NCBI GenBank assembly: GCA_964402065.1
Contig: CAYOAN010000001.1
Span: 372,001 to 436,000, forward strand
Source: CAIWMF01 sp964402065
GTDB lineage: Bacteria; Verrucomicrobiota; Verrucomicrobiia; Chthoniobacterales; UBA6821
Length of the DNA: 64,000 nucleotides
Reading direction: 5' to 3'
Shown: one piece after another, positions 36,182 to 45,251 of the stretch
Position numbering within the stretch: position 1 is the stretch's first letter
Layout of the letters: each line of letters starts with the position of its first letter
Made by a program: the position numbers and the translations under genes
The notes under the pieces: model-generated
The model's input: the letters and a program-made list of their open reading frames with translations, nothing else
Databases searched by the model: none
Told to the model about the DNA's origin: nothing

Positions 36182-38545
36182 TTAGAGAGTATTGTTTTTC
36201 TTTTCAAATTTCTTTCCTGATGAGTCGACTAGCCAAACTGTTACAAAAATTAAAAGGTTCTTTTTAATGTGTTGCTCAGACGAAGAGCGAAATAGCTTTC
36301 CGACTAGTGGTAAATCTCCAATGATGGGAGTTTTGTCATTTATTTTTTGAACATCCTCTCTCATTAGTCCTCCAAGAACGATGGTTTGCCCTGAGCGAAG
36401 AGCAACCTGAGTATTAACTTGGCGCACACTAAAAATAGGTTGGTTAATTGTATTCTCAGTTAATAGCACTGGTGTTGTGGATCCAGTCGCAATTCCTTGG
36501 CCTATTCCGATAAAACTAGGGGCTTGGGAAAATATGGGATTTCCATAATTAACAAAGCCTTGGAATTCTACAATTTGAGGTGCTAGCTGAAGGTTTATTT
36601 TCTTCTGGTCAGGATCTACGATAGGTTGAACCTCTAGCTCAACTCCAACATTTCTTCTTTTAAAGGAAGCGGGAGTGGCTGGAATTGCTGGGTTAATCCC
36701 GCCTGATTGATTTTGAGGTACCTGAGGCGGCAAATATTCACTAGGATAGGGAAAGTCTCTTGCAATAGTGATGATAGCTTTTTTTCCACTAGAAACAGTG
36801 ACTTTTGGGGACGAAAGTAAATCTACGCCTTTTTTTTGATTGAGCGCTCGTAAAACAACTTGAAACTGAGGGTTTGTTAATACTCCTGCTAACGCTAAGA
36901 CACCTGCATTTGGAGCAAAGTATCCTCCTAACAAAGTCTCTAACATGCTAGCAGTAACTGCGCTTGAACCTTGGCGATTTCCAGCGGTTACAGAGCCGGC
37001 TCCAGGTGGGCCTCCGGCAATTGTTCCTACTGGGCTTCCGTTTTGTTGAATAGGATAGTCTTGGGATTGATAACTTGCTTGATTTCCAGCGGTTCCTCCT
37101 CCGCCATTGGCTTTCTTTCCAATTGGGAATGTGCCTAAAAGCCAATTCAGCCCTTTTTCTTGCCAAAAATTTTGTTTTACTTCAAGGAAACGGGCTTCGA
37201 TTTCTACTTGAATTGGAGGGTGTTCAGTGGCGTTTCTAATTAACAGATCAATCAAATTAAGATTCGATGACGTATTCCTTACAACTAGGATGTTGTTATC
37301 TGAAAAATAGTAAGCGCTAGCTCCTTTTGGAAAAGTAATGCCCTGAGAAATAAGGGCTTCTTTTTCTGATGGAAATGAATTAGTCGTCTGTATTAAATCG
37401 GACTTTTCTTTTTGGCTATCTGGCGAAATATTGAAAAAGTCGGGGGGGACTTTATATTCCTGAGTTAGGAGAGGTTCCTTGAGCTCATCTTCTTCGTCAA
37501 TGGAGCTTAATGATACAGCATAGGGATCTACCTTGATTGTAAGATTGGCTTGCTGGGCTAAATAGCGAATCGCTTCTCCTAGCGGAATCTTTGTAAGAGA
37601 TAGGTGGACGTTTGGTTCAGGGTTATTATCTTTATTAGGACTCAATTTTAAGACAATATTAATACCTTTTTTATTGGGATTTTCTTCCGAGTCATCTGCT
37701 AGGCATGCTTGTCGTTTAAGCTCCTTTAGCGCTTCTGTTACTGGAATATAGTAAAAATCGATTTGAGGAATAATTAATGAGTTGAGCTTCTTGGCTAAAT
37801 ATTCTTCGCTTTGGTTATGAGAAAATGAAGAGGGATTGGTAGTGTTTGTTTCATTACTAGGAAGCTTCCACTCTTTATCTAGGTCGCTTAGCATTGCTTT
37901 TCTGTCTTTCTGTGCCATGGTAACGTCCTTTTTCTCTTTTTCGTGAATAAGCTCGATTCCCAAAAGGGCAGTTGTATTAGATTTCTCTAAAGAAAGAACT
38001 TTTTTGTAATCAGAGAGAGCATTTTCCCAGGCTTCTTGTGTATAATTTATTTCAGCATTCCGTAGATAATCTTTTATTTTTGCATGAATGGGGGGTGCGT
38101 AAAACTGGTTGTTCTTAAATTTATTTGATAACGTAATTAATTCAGTGCAATGCGGAGGATAGGATTGGGTTGCTACTTTATTAATTAAGCAATTTGCTCT
38201 CTTTGATTCAGGAGAGGTGCTTGTCAAACTATCTTCAGTGGCAGCCAGGGTGATGGCTTCACAGAGAAGGTGTGCTGTTTTTTTCTGTAGCTCAGCAAAT
38301 ACAGGCTTGTCCTGTTTAATTGATTCAAGGGCATTGTAGTAATGTTTGCTTGCAGCTATGTAATCTTGTTGGATCATAGCTAGGTTTCCTTGTTGTATTT
38401 TTTCTTTGGCGTAGTCGCATCTTGCTTGGATAATTAGGGCTGCTCTTTCTGTGTTAGTTAATGACTCAATATCTAAAAATGAGGAAGATAACAGTGTTTG
38501 ATTCAGTATTAAAATCGATAGCATAAATTTATATAACTTTCTCAT
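36182..38545 (-). CDS. Secretin (GspD/PilQ family), first paralogue
   Basis: This 787-residue protein has a signal peptide (LSILILNQTLLSSSF), a helical TPR-like N-terminal half, N-domain modules and a secretin core (QKKGVDLLSSPKVTVSSG; INQPIFSVRQVNTQVALRSGQT; IIGDLPLVGKLF; LLIFVTVWLVD). It is clearly paralogous to the next gene but has a glycine-rich insertion between the N-domains and the core. It follows a PilM-like and a PilN/O-like gene on the same strand. The layout resembles the Amuc_1098 family locus of Verrucomicrobiota, which also contains a secretin. Confidence 0.9.
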   Translation of the reverse strand: MRKLYKFMLSILILNQTLLSSSFLDIESLTNTERAALIIQARCDYAKEKIQQGNLAMIQQDYIAASKHYYNALESIKQDKPVFAELQKKTAHLLCEAITLAATEDSLTSTSPESKRANCLINKVATQSYPPHCTELITLSNKFKNNQFYAPPIHAKIKDYLRNAEINYTQEAWENALSDYKKVLSLEKSNTTALLGIELIHEKEKKDVTMAQKDRKAMLSDLDKEWKLPSNETNTTNPSSFSHNQSEEYLAKKLNSLIIPQIDFYYIPVTEALKELKRQACLADDSEENPNKKGINIVLKLSPNKDNNPEPNVHLSLTKIPLGEAIRYLAQQANLTIKVDPYAVSLSSIDEEDELKEPLLTQEYKVPPDFFNISPDSQKEKSDLIQTTNSFPSEKEALISQGITFPKGASAYYFSDNNILVVRNTSSNLNLIDLLIRNATEHPPIQVEIEARFLEVKQNFWQEKGLNWLLGTFPIGKKANGGGGTAGNQASYQSQDYPIQQNGSPVGTIAGGPPGAGSVTAGNRQGSSAVTASMLETLLGGYFAPNAGVLALAGVLTNPQFQVVLRALNQKKGVDLLSSPKVTVSSGKKAIITIARDFPYPSEYLPPQVPQNQSGGINPAIPATPASFKRRNVGVELEVQPIVDPDQKKINLQLAPQIVEFQGFVNYGNPIFSQAPSFIGIGQGIATGSTTPVLLTENTINQPIFSVRQVNTQVALRSGQTIVLGGLMREDVQKINDKTPIIGDLPLVGKLFRSSSEQHIKKNLLIFVTVWLVDSSGKKFEKKNNTL

Positions 38546-38587
38546 ATTTAAAAAAATTTAAATTTTATTTTGTTTTAAAAGTATTTT

Positions 38588-40261
38588 TTATTCAGCTGTA
38601 ATAGGTATTTTATACTGATAATAATTCCGTTGCAGGGTGAGGTAGCTATCATTAATGTCGACGAGTTGATACTCCTCGTGTTCTGCTGCGATTTTCGTAT
38701 TTTCTCTTTGTCCTTCGCTTGGCAACAAATAATCCAAAGAAAAACAGTCGCCTAATTTTAGATTGATTGTCTGTGGTGGATTAAAAATAATATTTTCCAA
38801 TTTAACGGATGTTACATTAGTGAGTGAGCTTGGCTGGGGGTGATAGGGGGTTTTTTTAATAAGGACTGTTTGTTTTTTATTCTCAAGATGTTCTAGCGTT
38901 AGTTCACTGCTGTCATAATATATGTTCTTATAACGAGTATGCTTCTCTTGATAGTTAACTAATTTATAAGAAGTTCCTTCTATTTTGGTTCCCATTTGCG
39001 CATAGCGTATTTTTTTATTAAAAATAGGTTGGCCGTACTTGTTTTTAGTTTGTATCGCTGTGTTAGGTTGTATTTGAAATAGCTTTTCTTTGTTATTAAC
39101 TTGGAAACCAAGGAAATAGAGGCTTAAAGTGTCACTTGTTATGTCCTTTTTGTGACATCTTAGCTTTGTCCATAATAGTGGGTGAGATGTTGGGTCGCTA
39201 GGATCTGAGGCAAACCTACCTGGTTCTTCTTGCGGGTTATCTCCTAGCCACTTTTCCAAATTATTGAACCCCGTATGATCTTTATCTTCAAAAAGAACAT
39301 TAGGGTTGGTGTAGTCTAAATTGTTATAGATGATCCATTCATTTGGTATGGGAGGGCAAAGTGCTTGGGGGAGTTCTATTGGATCGATGAGTTTCTGATT
39401 TTGTACTGCATAATGGCGGGAAATAAATAGTAATTGCTTGGAGGGAGGAGTGATCCATTCCTTGTTGCTGTCGACACGCGTGGTTAGGCAGGTGGTATCA
39501 AGTAAGTTGATCCATAATATTACGCTGATTGTTTCATTGCCTAAAATTGGTAAGAGTCTATCTTTTGTGCACAGAGAATGATGGAGAGGTGGAGAGGGGG
39601 TGTTATTACAGACACTTACTGAAGAAATGATAAAAGGATGTTTAGAACACGCGATGGCATTGAATAATTTTTGGAAGTTTTCTTCTCGCATTGTGATGTT
39701 AATGACAAGAGTTCCTAGTGTTGAGTTCGGAGTATTATTAGGTTGATTGCAGGGTTGCTCTTTGGTCAGTTCAAGTTTTTCGATTTTCGATTTTGGGAAA
39801 AGAAGTATTTTTTCAAAAATGTCTTTTAATAAAATCCATTGCTTTTGTTCGTATTGAGTGCATTTTTTTTGCTTTTTAGATAAAAAATACTTTCGTTCAA
39901 ATGCTGAAAAAGCATCAACAGGAAGAGTGACTTTTTTGAGACCCGACTGATATTGAAGCTGAGCTATATCTTTTTTAACTTCAGTTTCAAAATCTATAGG
40001 GTCTAGAACATTACTCTCTTCCAAATGTTCTGAGGAACGCTGATCTGGATTTTGTTGAAGTTCGTTTATTCGCTTCTTGGCTAAAAAAATTTCCTGCTCT
40101 ATAGCAGACAATTTCTGTAAACATACGTTACTAAGCTTCCTTTTTTGAGATCTTAGGTAACAAAAAGTCATCGCCGTTACAGCAAGAGAAATAAAAATAG
40201 TAATGGGCAAACTGATTAACAAATAATCGGAAGAGATGCTTAATCGCTTTTGAATATTCAT
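38588..40261 (-). CDS. PilN/PilO-like pilus-system membrane protein (Amuc_1099/1100-like)
   Basis: This protein has 557 residues when started at the ATG at 40261. That ATG overlaps the stop of the preceding gene as ATGA; a longer reading from 40336 would overlap it by 79 bp. One membrane segment near residues 17-38 is followed by a coiled coil and a large periplasmic region. The segment GFNNLEKWLGDNPQ...DPSDPTSHP is reminiscent of verrucomicrobial proteins of the Amuc_1099/1100 pilus-like families. The order PilM-like, this protein, secretin supports a role in linking inner and outer membrane parts of a pilus-like machine. Confidence 0.6.
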   Translation of the reverse strand: MNIQKRLSISSDYLLISLPITIFISLAVTAMTFCYLRSQKRKLSNVCLQKLSAIEQEIFLAKKRINELQQNPDQRSSEHLEESNVLDPIDFETEVKKDIAQLQYQSGLKKVTLPVDAFSAFERKYFLSKKQKKCTQYEQKQWILLKDIFEKILLFPKSKIEKLELTKEQPCNQPNNTPNSTLGTLVINITMREENFQKLFNAIACSKHPFIISSVSVCNNTPSPPLHHSLCTKDRLLPILGNETISVILWINLLDTTCLTTRVDSNKEWITPPSKQLLFISRHYAVQNQKLIDPIELPQALCPPIPNEWIIYNNLDYTNPNVLFEDKDHTGFNNLEKWLGDNPQEEPGRFASDPSDPTSHPLLWTKLRCHKKDITSDTLSLYFLGFQVNNKEKLFQIQPNTAIQTKNKYGQPIFNKKIRYAQMGTKIEGTSYKLVNYQEKHTRYKNIYYDSSELTLEHLENKKQTVLIKKTPYHPQPSSLTNVTSVKLENIIFNPPQTINLKLGDCFSLDYLLPSEGQRENTKIAAEHEEYQLVDINDSYLTLQRNYYQYKIPITAE

Positions 40262-41835
40262 AGTTGAATAGGTGAATGGAGCTGAAGTTGAAGAAGGAAT
40301 TGGTAGGCATAAGCCATGCCACTTTCTTTGGAGCACGAAAGGAAAGACTCCTCTTTATCATGTGTTATAAAAAAGGGAGAGGTGTTCAGCTTTCTGGCAT
40401 ATTCGTGAATAAGTTCTTCGCCCTTTAATCCTTCTAAATAGAGTCCATTAATTTCCAAAGCAGCTATTTCAGTGAGCCCTTGTTTTCCTTTTATTTCTCT
40501 AATAATAGGTGTGAGCTGTGTAATCCATACGCCGCGTTGAGGAAGGCAGTTATGAAGTTCATTAATGAGAAGCGGCCATTGGTCATGAGCTGCTTGAAGT
40601 GCTTTTACTGTTTTATTGCTCTCTTCTTTTTTTGTTAGTTCTTTCTCTTTTTGGAGTAGTTTATTTAATTCCAATTGACTTTGCTGCAAATGGATGGAAA
40701 TTTTATATGATTCTTGAGTAGTTTTCTTATTTTCGTAATAGCTATAAAAAAGGCTCGGAATCGAAATGAGAAATGCTAAAAAAGATAAAGTAAAAATTGC
40801 AACAAGCGTTTGTTTCTTCCGATGGAGCTCTTTCATGGAAGGAGCGCTAAATTGATCAATAGGGATAATGCGATCTCCTAAAAAATTAACAGAATGCTTT
40901 GGCGGCTGCTTTTTTGAAACTAGTGTATTGGCAATGTGAGAGCCAACTAACTTTGCTGGCCATATTTTTTTGAAAAGTCTTTTAATAACAGATTCAATTA
41001 AAATGGGATTGAGCAATAAACAGGGATCTACCTCAACTAGTGAGATACCTAGCTCTTTTTTAAAAAAGCGAGAAAGCGATATAAGCTTATCGTCTGAAAA
41101 ATAAGTTTTTATGATCCAACAGGGATAATGAAAACTTTGGATATTTAAAAAACGGAATTCATTTTTTAAAAAAGTGAATAACAACAGAGGCAGTCCAGTC
41201 TCTTGTTCACAAAAATTATTGTTAAAATAGCCAAGAGGATGAAAGTGAGACCAGTGCAGCTTTTTTTTAGAAGAGAGACAAAGGGCATTAAGAGAGTGAT
41301 GAGCAAGCTGGATCAAAACAGTTTCTTGAGAAACAAGCAATGAGTGCAAGGAAAGGGGGATAAGGCTTATTTTTTCAATTTTAAATCCCTCTTCTTGGAT
41401 AGCGCTCATCAGCGTTTCCAAAAAATCCGTTTTCAGCACTGCATAGTCTACTGTCTGAGATGGCGTCGCTTTTTGGTGCCCAATTTTTTGATAAACAATG
41501 GTTACTTCTTCTAATGGCAGTGGCACGAACTGCCGGGCATCACGTTGTATGATCTGTGCTGTTGACAGAAAGAGAGGGGTTTTTTTATAGCTTACTGATC
41601 GAAGAAGTGAAAAATCAGACGATAGGATACAATGCAAGGAGGATGGAGGGATTTCCCATCTCTTTTTTACCTTTTTGAGAAAATCTTTAATTTCTTCTAT
41701 GAAAATTTTTCGAGAAGAAGGGGCTTGAGAAAAAAAGTGTTTCTCTTCGCGCTGAATGGCTAAGCTGCCATTCGTGGTCGAAAGCTCAACGAAGCGTGCC
41801 GAGGTTAGTTCTAGGGAGAGAGCAAGAGTGACCAT
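40258..41835 (-). CDS. PilM/PilN-like pilus-system protein (Amuc_1101-like)
   Basis: This is a 525-residue protein. The first 330 residues look like a divergent PilM (FtsA/actin-like) domain, beginning ALSLELTSARFVELS and containing QIIQRDARQFVPLPLEEVTIVYQ, a typical PilM segment. A membrane helix near residues 345-365 follows, then a coiled coil and a PilN-like domain. PilM normally recruits PilN on the cytoplasmic face of type IV pilus machines; here both appear in one chain. It heads a leftward run with the next gene and two secretins. The stop is coupled (ATGA) to the next start. Confidence 0.7.
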   Translation of the reverse strand: MVTLALSLELTSARFVELSTTNGSLAIQREEKHFFSQAPSSRKIFIEEIKDFLKKVKKRWEIPPSSLHCILSSDFSLLRSVSYKKTPLFLSTAQIIQRDARQFVPLPLEEVTIVYQKIGHQKATPSQTVDYAVLKTDFLETLMSAIQEEGFKIEKISLIPLSLHSLLVSQETVLIQLAHHSLNALCLSSKKKLHWSHFHPLGYFNNNFCEQETGLPLLLFTFLKNEFRFLNIQSFHYPCWIIKTYFSDDKLISLSRFFKKELGISLVEVDPCLLLNPILIESVIKRLFKKIWPAKLVGSHIANTLVSKKQPPKHSVNFLGDRIIPIDQFSAPSMKELHRKKQTLVAIFTLSFLAFLISIPSLFYSYYENKKTTQESYKISIHLQQSQLELNKLLQKEKELTKKEESNKTVKALQAAHDQWPLLINELHNCLPQRGVWITQLTPIIREIKGKQGLTEIAALEINGLYLEGLKGEELIHEYARKLNTSPFFITHDKEESFLSCSKESGMAYAYQFLLQLQLHSPIQL

Positions 41836-41927
41836 TTTGGCAAATGGTCGGGATGATACTCAATCTTCCTAGAACATGCGAGATCTAATTTTCTAGAAAG
41901 CAGTACAACTTTCTAAAATAAAATTTG

Positions 41928-42890
41928 TTATACGCGTGATCGAAAATAATCGATTGTTTTAACAATCCCTTCTTCAAAGTCAACCTTCGGTTCCCATTTT
42001 AAAATTTCTTTTGCGCGCGTAATATCGGGTTGACGAACTTTAGGGTCATCAATAGGAAGCGGTTTGAAATCTAGAGAGGAGTTTGCTCCAATGAGCTTTA
42101 AAATTTCTTCACCAAATTGCCGGATGGTCATCTCACGAGGATTACCAATGTTTACTGGAGAATGATAGTCACTCATCATGAGGCGAAAAATTCCATCAAT
42201 GAGATCAGAGACATAACAAAAGCTTCGTGTCTGGCTTCCATCTCCAAAGATGGTGAGAGGTTGATTTGTTAAAGCTTGTCCGATAAAAGCAGGTACGACG
42301 CGCCCGTCACGTAAGCGCATACGAGGGCCGTAAGTATTGAAAATACGAACGATTTTCGTATCCATTTTATGAAAGGTGTGATAGGCCATCGTGATAGCTT
42401 CAGCAAAGCGCTTGGCCTCATCATAAACACCGCGTGGCCCAACCGGATTGACATTGCCCCAATAATCTTCGGTTTGAGGGTGGATGAGAGGATCTCCATA
42501 CGTTTCTGAAGTTGATGCTAACAAGAATGCAGCTCCCTTTTCGCGAGCGAGGCCAAGTGCATTGTGTGTTCCCAAAGAACCCACTTTAAGCGTTGGAATA
42601 GGAAGTTCTAGATAATCAATCGGGCTTGCAGGGCTTGCAAAATGCCAAACATAATCGACGGTACCAGGAATAAAAATATATTCTGTGACATCTTGGCGAA
42701 TGAATTTGAAGTGATCATTTCCAGCAAGATGCTCTAGGTTGAGCGGGCTACCAGTGATGAAATTATCAACGGCAATAACAAAATGGCCTTCTTTCAACAA
42801 TCGGTCAGTGAGATGAGATCCAAGAAAACCAGCACCTCCGGTGACAACGCTGACGGGCTGGTGAGAATGAGAAGCTAAATTTTTTTTCAT
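41928..42890 (-). CDS. NAD-dependent nucleotide-sugar epimerase/decarboxylase (UDP-glucuronate decarboxylase-like)
   Basis: This 320-residue extended-SDR enzyme has the Rossmann motif TGGAGFLGSHL, the catalytic Ser/Tyr-Lys region (STSETYGDP; YDEAKRFAEA) and RIFNTYGPRMRLRDGRVVPAFI. The segment NVNPVGPRGVYDEAKR is typical of UDP-glucuronic acid decarboxylase (UDP-xylose synthase)-type enzymes. That suggests synthesis of a pentose donor for surface glycans, but the exact substrate cannot be settled. The ATG at 42890 is preferred to the upstream in-frame TTG at 42896. Its upstream neighbour is divergent. Confidence 0.85.
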   Translation of the reverse strand: MKKNLASHSHQPVSVVTGGAGFLGSHLTDRLLKEGHFVIAVDNFITGSPLNLEHLAGNDHFKFIRQDVTEYIFIPGTVDYVWHFASPASPIDYLELPIPTLKVGSLGTHNALGLAREKGAAFLLASTSETYGDPLIHPQTEDYWGNVNPVGPRGVYDEAKRFAEAITMAYHTFHKMDTKIVRIFNTYGPRMRLRDGRVVPAFIGQALTNQPLTIFGDGSQTRSFCYVSDLIDGIFRLMMSDYHSPVNIGNPREMTIRQFGEEILKLIGANSSLDFKPLPIDDPKVRQPDITRAKEILKWEPKVDFEEGIVKTIDYFRSRV

Positions 42891-42969
42891 AGGCAAAAGA
42901 ACGAAATACCATGCTAGACTTAAAAATCAGGATGGAAATAAAAATTTTATTTTTGTAACCTCAACCCCC

Positions 42970-44256
42970 ATGAGAAATTTCAAGGCAGCATTCTTGTTAG
43001 GAATTTTTTCCAGTGGTTTTGTTTGGTTGTTGTTATTAGGGGGGTATTTTGTATCGCTCGATATTGGTTTGGAAAAAATTTTTCATTTTCCTTTAGTTGA
43101 GTCACCTTCAAGTGAGTGGTTACAAGGTTTTGCTTTAGTTTTTGTGTCCTTTTTTACCATTTGGGTGAGTATTCATTTACTTGCTCGTAAAGAGCGGCTG
43201 GTGTTTGTCTTTTTTGTCGCTCTTCTGTTGATCACTGGCAGTTTAGTGCTTGGACTTTATCATGTAGCAATGAGTCCTCTTCCTTTGATAGCTGCGCTTG
43301 GTTTTAGTTATTTGCTGTCACTAGGGTTTTTAAAAACAAGCTTGGGCTCTCGCTATCCGCGACTCCAATTATTATTTGGAAAGCGACTTAATCGTGCCTC
43401 ATTAGCGCAGTTAGTTAATGGAAATACTGGGATAAATTTTTTAGGAGATTGTACAGAAGGAAGCTTGCTCGTCTGTTCGCTCAATAACAGCTCTGAGTTG
43501 ATGGAGTTATTACCACCTGAGGATTATGTAGCCATGACAAACCTTTATTTGCAGACAGCTTCTGATTTTCTGGTCGAAGTAGGCGGCTACCTTGAGGAAT
43601 GTTCTGGTGAGAGCTTACGTCTTGTTTTTGGAGCGCCACTTTCAACGGGAGGGCCCTGGAATCATGGTGTTAAAGCAGTAAGGGCTGCGTACGATTTAAT
43701 GCTGCGGCTGGATGAGCTTAATTATCAATGCGACCTACATTGGCAACAACGACTTGATGTTCGTATTGGCATTAACTCCGGAAAAATGATTGTTGGGAAA
43801 TTTGGCGGAACACGATTAAGTCATTATAGTGTTGCTGGTCATGTAGTGGAGTTTGCTTCTTATCTGAGTGCCGCTTGTCATAACTATGGATGTCGGATAT
43901 TGGTGGGACCTAAAACATATGCTATGGCAGAAAATGCAATTGAGTTTAGGCCAATTGATCTCTTGCAACGAAAAGGGTTGCGCCGTCGTATCGAGCTCTA
44001 TGAAGCACTGGCGCCAAAACAAGCTCTCTCGGCCGAACGGGAAAGAAGTCGTAATCTTTTTTGGAGAGGTGTTATTTTTTTCCGCGAGCAAGAATGGGAT
44101 AAGGCTGTAGAAGCTTTTACGGCAGCACGAATTGCTGGTATTGCTGATAAGGCACTCGATCTTTATCTTGAGCGAATCGATCGAGCTAGACGTGGTTTTG
44201 ATGCACTTACGCCTGAACAGGTTGTTTTAAGTGAATCAATTAGAGATCATGCTTAG
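42970..44256 (+). CDS. Membrane protein with degenerate class III nucleotidyl cyclase domain
   Basis: This 428-residue protein has three or four N-terminal membrane helices (residues 5-120), a cyclase homology domain (about 150-345) and a helical TPR-like tail. The fold is clear from GIGINSGKMIVGKFGGTRLSHYSVAGHVVEFASYL, split as in adenylate cyclases. However, the first metal-binding Asp motif (usually FADIRGFT) reads VCSLNNSS. The second metal site reads SGESLRLVFGAP instead of GDAIMAVFGAP, and the usual Asn/Arg catalytic pair is also replaced. Catalysis is unlikely; a sensing or scaffold role is more plausible. The 3' end overlaps the convergent gene by 17 bp. Confidence 0.8.
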   Translation: MRNFKAAFLLGIFSSGFVWLLLLGGYFVSLDIGLEKIFHFPLVESPSSEWLQGFALVFVSFFTIWVSIHLLARKERLVFVFFVALLLITGSLVLGLYHVAMSPLPLIAALGFSYLLSLGFLKTSLGSRYPRLQLLFGKRLNRASLAQLVNGNTGINFLGDCTEGSLLVCSLNNSSELMELLPPEDYVAMTNLYLQTASDFLVEVGGYLEECSGESLRLVFGAPLSTGGPWNHGVKAVRAAYDLMLRLDELNYQCDLHWQQRLDVRIGINSGKMIVGKFGGTRLSHYSVAGHVVEFASYLSAACHNYGCRILVGPKTYAMAENAIEFRPIDLLQRKGLRRRIELYEALAPKQALSAERERSRNLFWRGVIFFREQEWDKAVEAFTAARIAGIADKALDLYLERIDRARRGFDALTPEQVVLSESIRDHA

Positions 44257-44962
44257 CTGAATTTTTCATTCCAGTTTCTATGGTCTTTATATCAGAATCG
44301 AGTTCCTGTGCTATTCTATCAATCTTATTGCCATATTGGGCGATATCGGCAGAAATGCGTTGATAGGCTTCTTTTTCTTCATGAGCGACGGCTTGACCTA
44401 AAAGCTTATCTTCGTGATGAGCCTGCGTTGTAGCTATAGAAACGTTCCGATGGTGTTTCATTAGTTCCTCATCTTCTAATTCTGATCTACTTAATGCATC
44501 TGTTTCACCCCTTCCTCCCGGCGTATTGATCATAACGTAGTTATCTTCTTCGCTTGTCTCTAGTCCTAGGCCATCAGTTGGTATTTCAATTTGTGGCTGC
44601 TGTGCCAATGAAGAGGCAAAATGAGAAACTGCGTCGCCTATGTTTCTTGCGCCTGGTATAACGTGATCCACAAAAATATGAGCAGCCTGACGACTAACAT
44701 TATCTATAGAGAACATTATAGATTCAGTATTCCTCAGAGGAACAGTGGGGACATTGGCACTAAGATAGTTAAAAAAATGACGAGCAGGTTCAGAAGATTG
44801 AATGGCTCTGCTGAATGTTCGTTGTAACGAATTAGAAACCTGGGCAATTGCACGCCCATTCAAATTACCAATATGATGGATATTTGAAAAACTAGAGCTT
44901 GTTTCAATTTCTGTTATTGGATTGTTTGGAAGTTGCGCTAATAGATTTTGAGCAGGGTCCAT
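44240..44962 (-). CDS. Uncharacterised protein
   Basis: I do not recognise this 240-residue protein. It has no signal peptide and no membrane helix. The N-terminal half is of mixed composition, the middle (about 125-160) is acidic and Gly/Ser-rich, and the last 60 residues form a likely amphipathic helix (YQRISADIAQYGNKIDRIAQ). It is transcribed convergently to the cyclase-like gene, with a 17-bp overlap. The start at 44962 is the first ATG. A lineage-specific protein is the safest description. Confidence 0.55.
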   Translation of the reverse strand: MDPAQNLLAQLPNNPITEIETSSSFSNIHHIGNLNGRAIAQVSNSLQRTFSRAIQSSEPARHFFNYLSANVPTVPLRNTESIMFSIDNVSRQAAHIFVDHVIPGARNIGDAVSHFASSLAQQPQIEIPTDGLGLETSEEDNYVMINTPGGRGETDALSRSELEDEELMKHHRNVSIATTQAHHEDKLLGQAVAHEEKEAYQRISADIAQYGNKIDRIAQELDSDIKTIETGMKNSAKHDL

Positions 44963-45140
44963 ATTATTTGCTTAGTACGGTTGGCTCATCGTAGAAAAAA
45001 ACGGCGCCTTCCAGCAAGGTGATTCTCTGTAAAGTTAACAGAGGAATATTCGGTTGTTTTTCTCATAGCCGATCACTACCATTTTTGCTCGTTATCTGAC
45101 TTGCTCTTATTGGGCGTTGATCATGTTGGTGTCGGTCATA

Positions 45141-45167
45141 TTTCTTGAAAACAAGAAACTTTTTTTT
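45141..45167 (+). terminator. Orphan Rho-independent terminator
   Basis: TTTCTTG, loop AAAA, CAAGAAA forms a perfect 7-bp stem (45141-45158) followed by C and eight T on the plus strand. There is no plus-strand gene between 44963 and this point, so it may end a small RNA or an attenuated recR leader. The 289-bp gap 44963-45251 also holds a 9-bp inverted repeat GTTAACAGA/TCTGTTAAC (45034-45042, 45172-45180). Confidence 0.6.
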
Positions 45168-45222
45168 GCATTCTGTTAACAAAGTCTCTGTTTCTTATAA
45201 ACTATGCCAATTTACGAAGATC

Positions 45223-45250
45223 GTATAACCTACAAACTGTAATTTGCCTC
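45223..45250 (+). repeat. Heptamer leader array upstream of recR
   Basis: Four exact 7-nt units (GTATAAC, CTACAAA, CTGTAAT, TTGCCTC) end 1 nt before the ATG. Confidence 0.7.
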
Positions 45251-45251
45251 A

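Noticed and set aside
40262..40336. Longer N-terminus for the PilN/O-like protein
   Set aside because: It would overlap the previous gene by 79 bp; the ATGA coupling at 40258-40261 gives a better start and puts the membrane anchor near the N-terminus.
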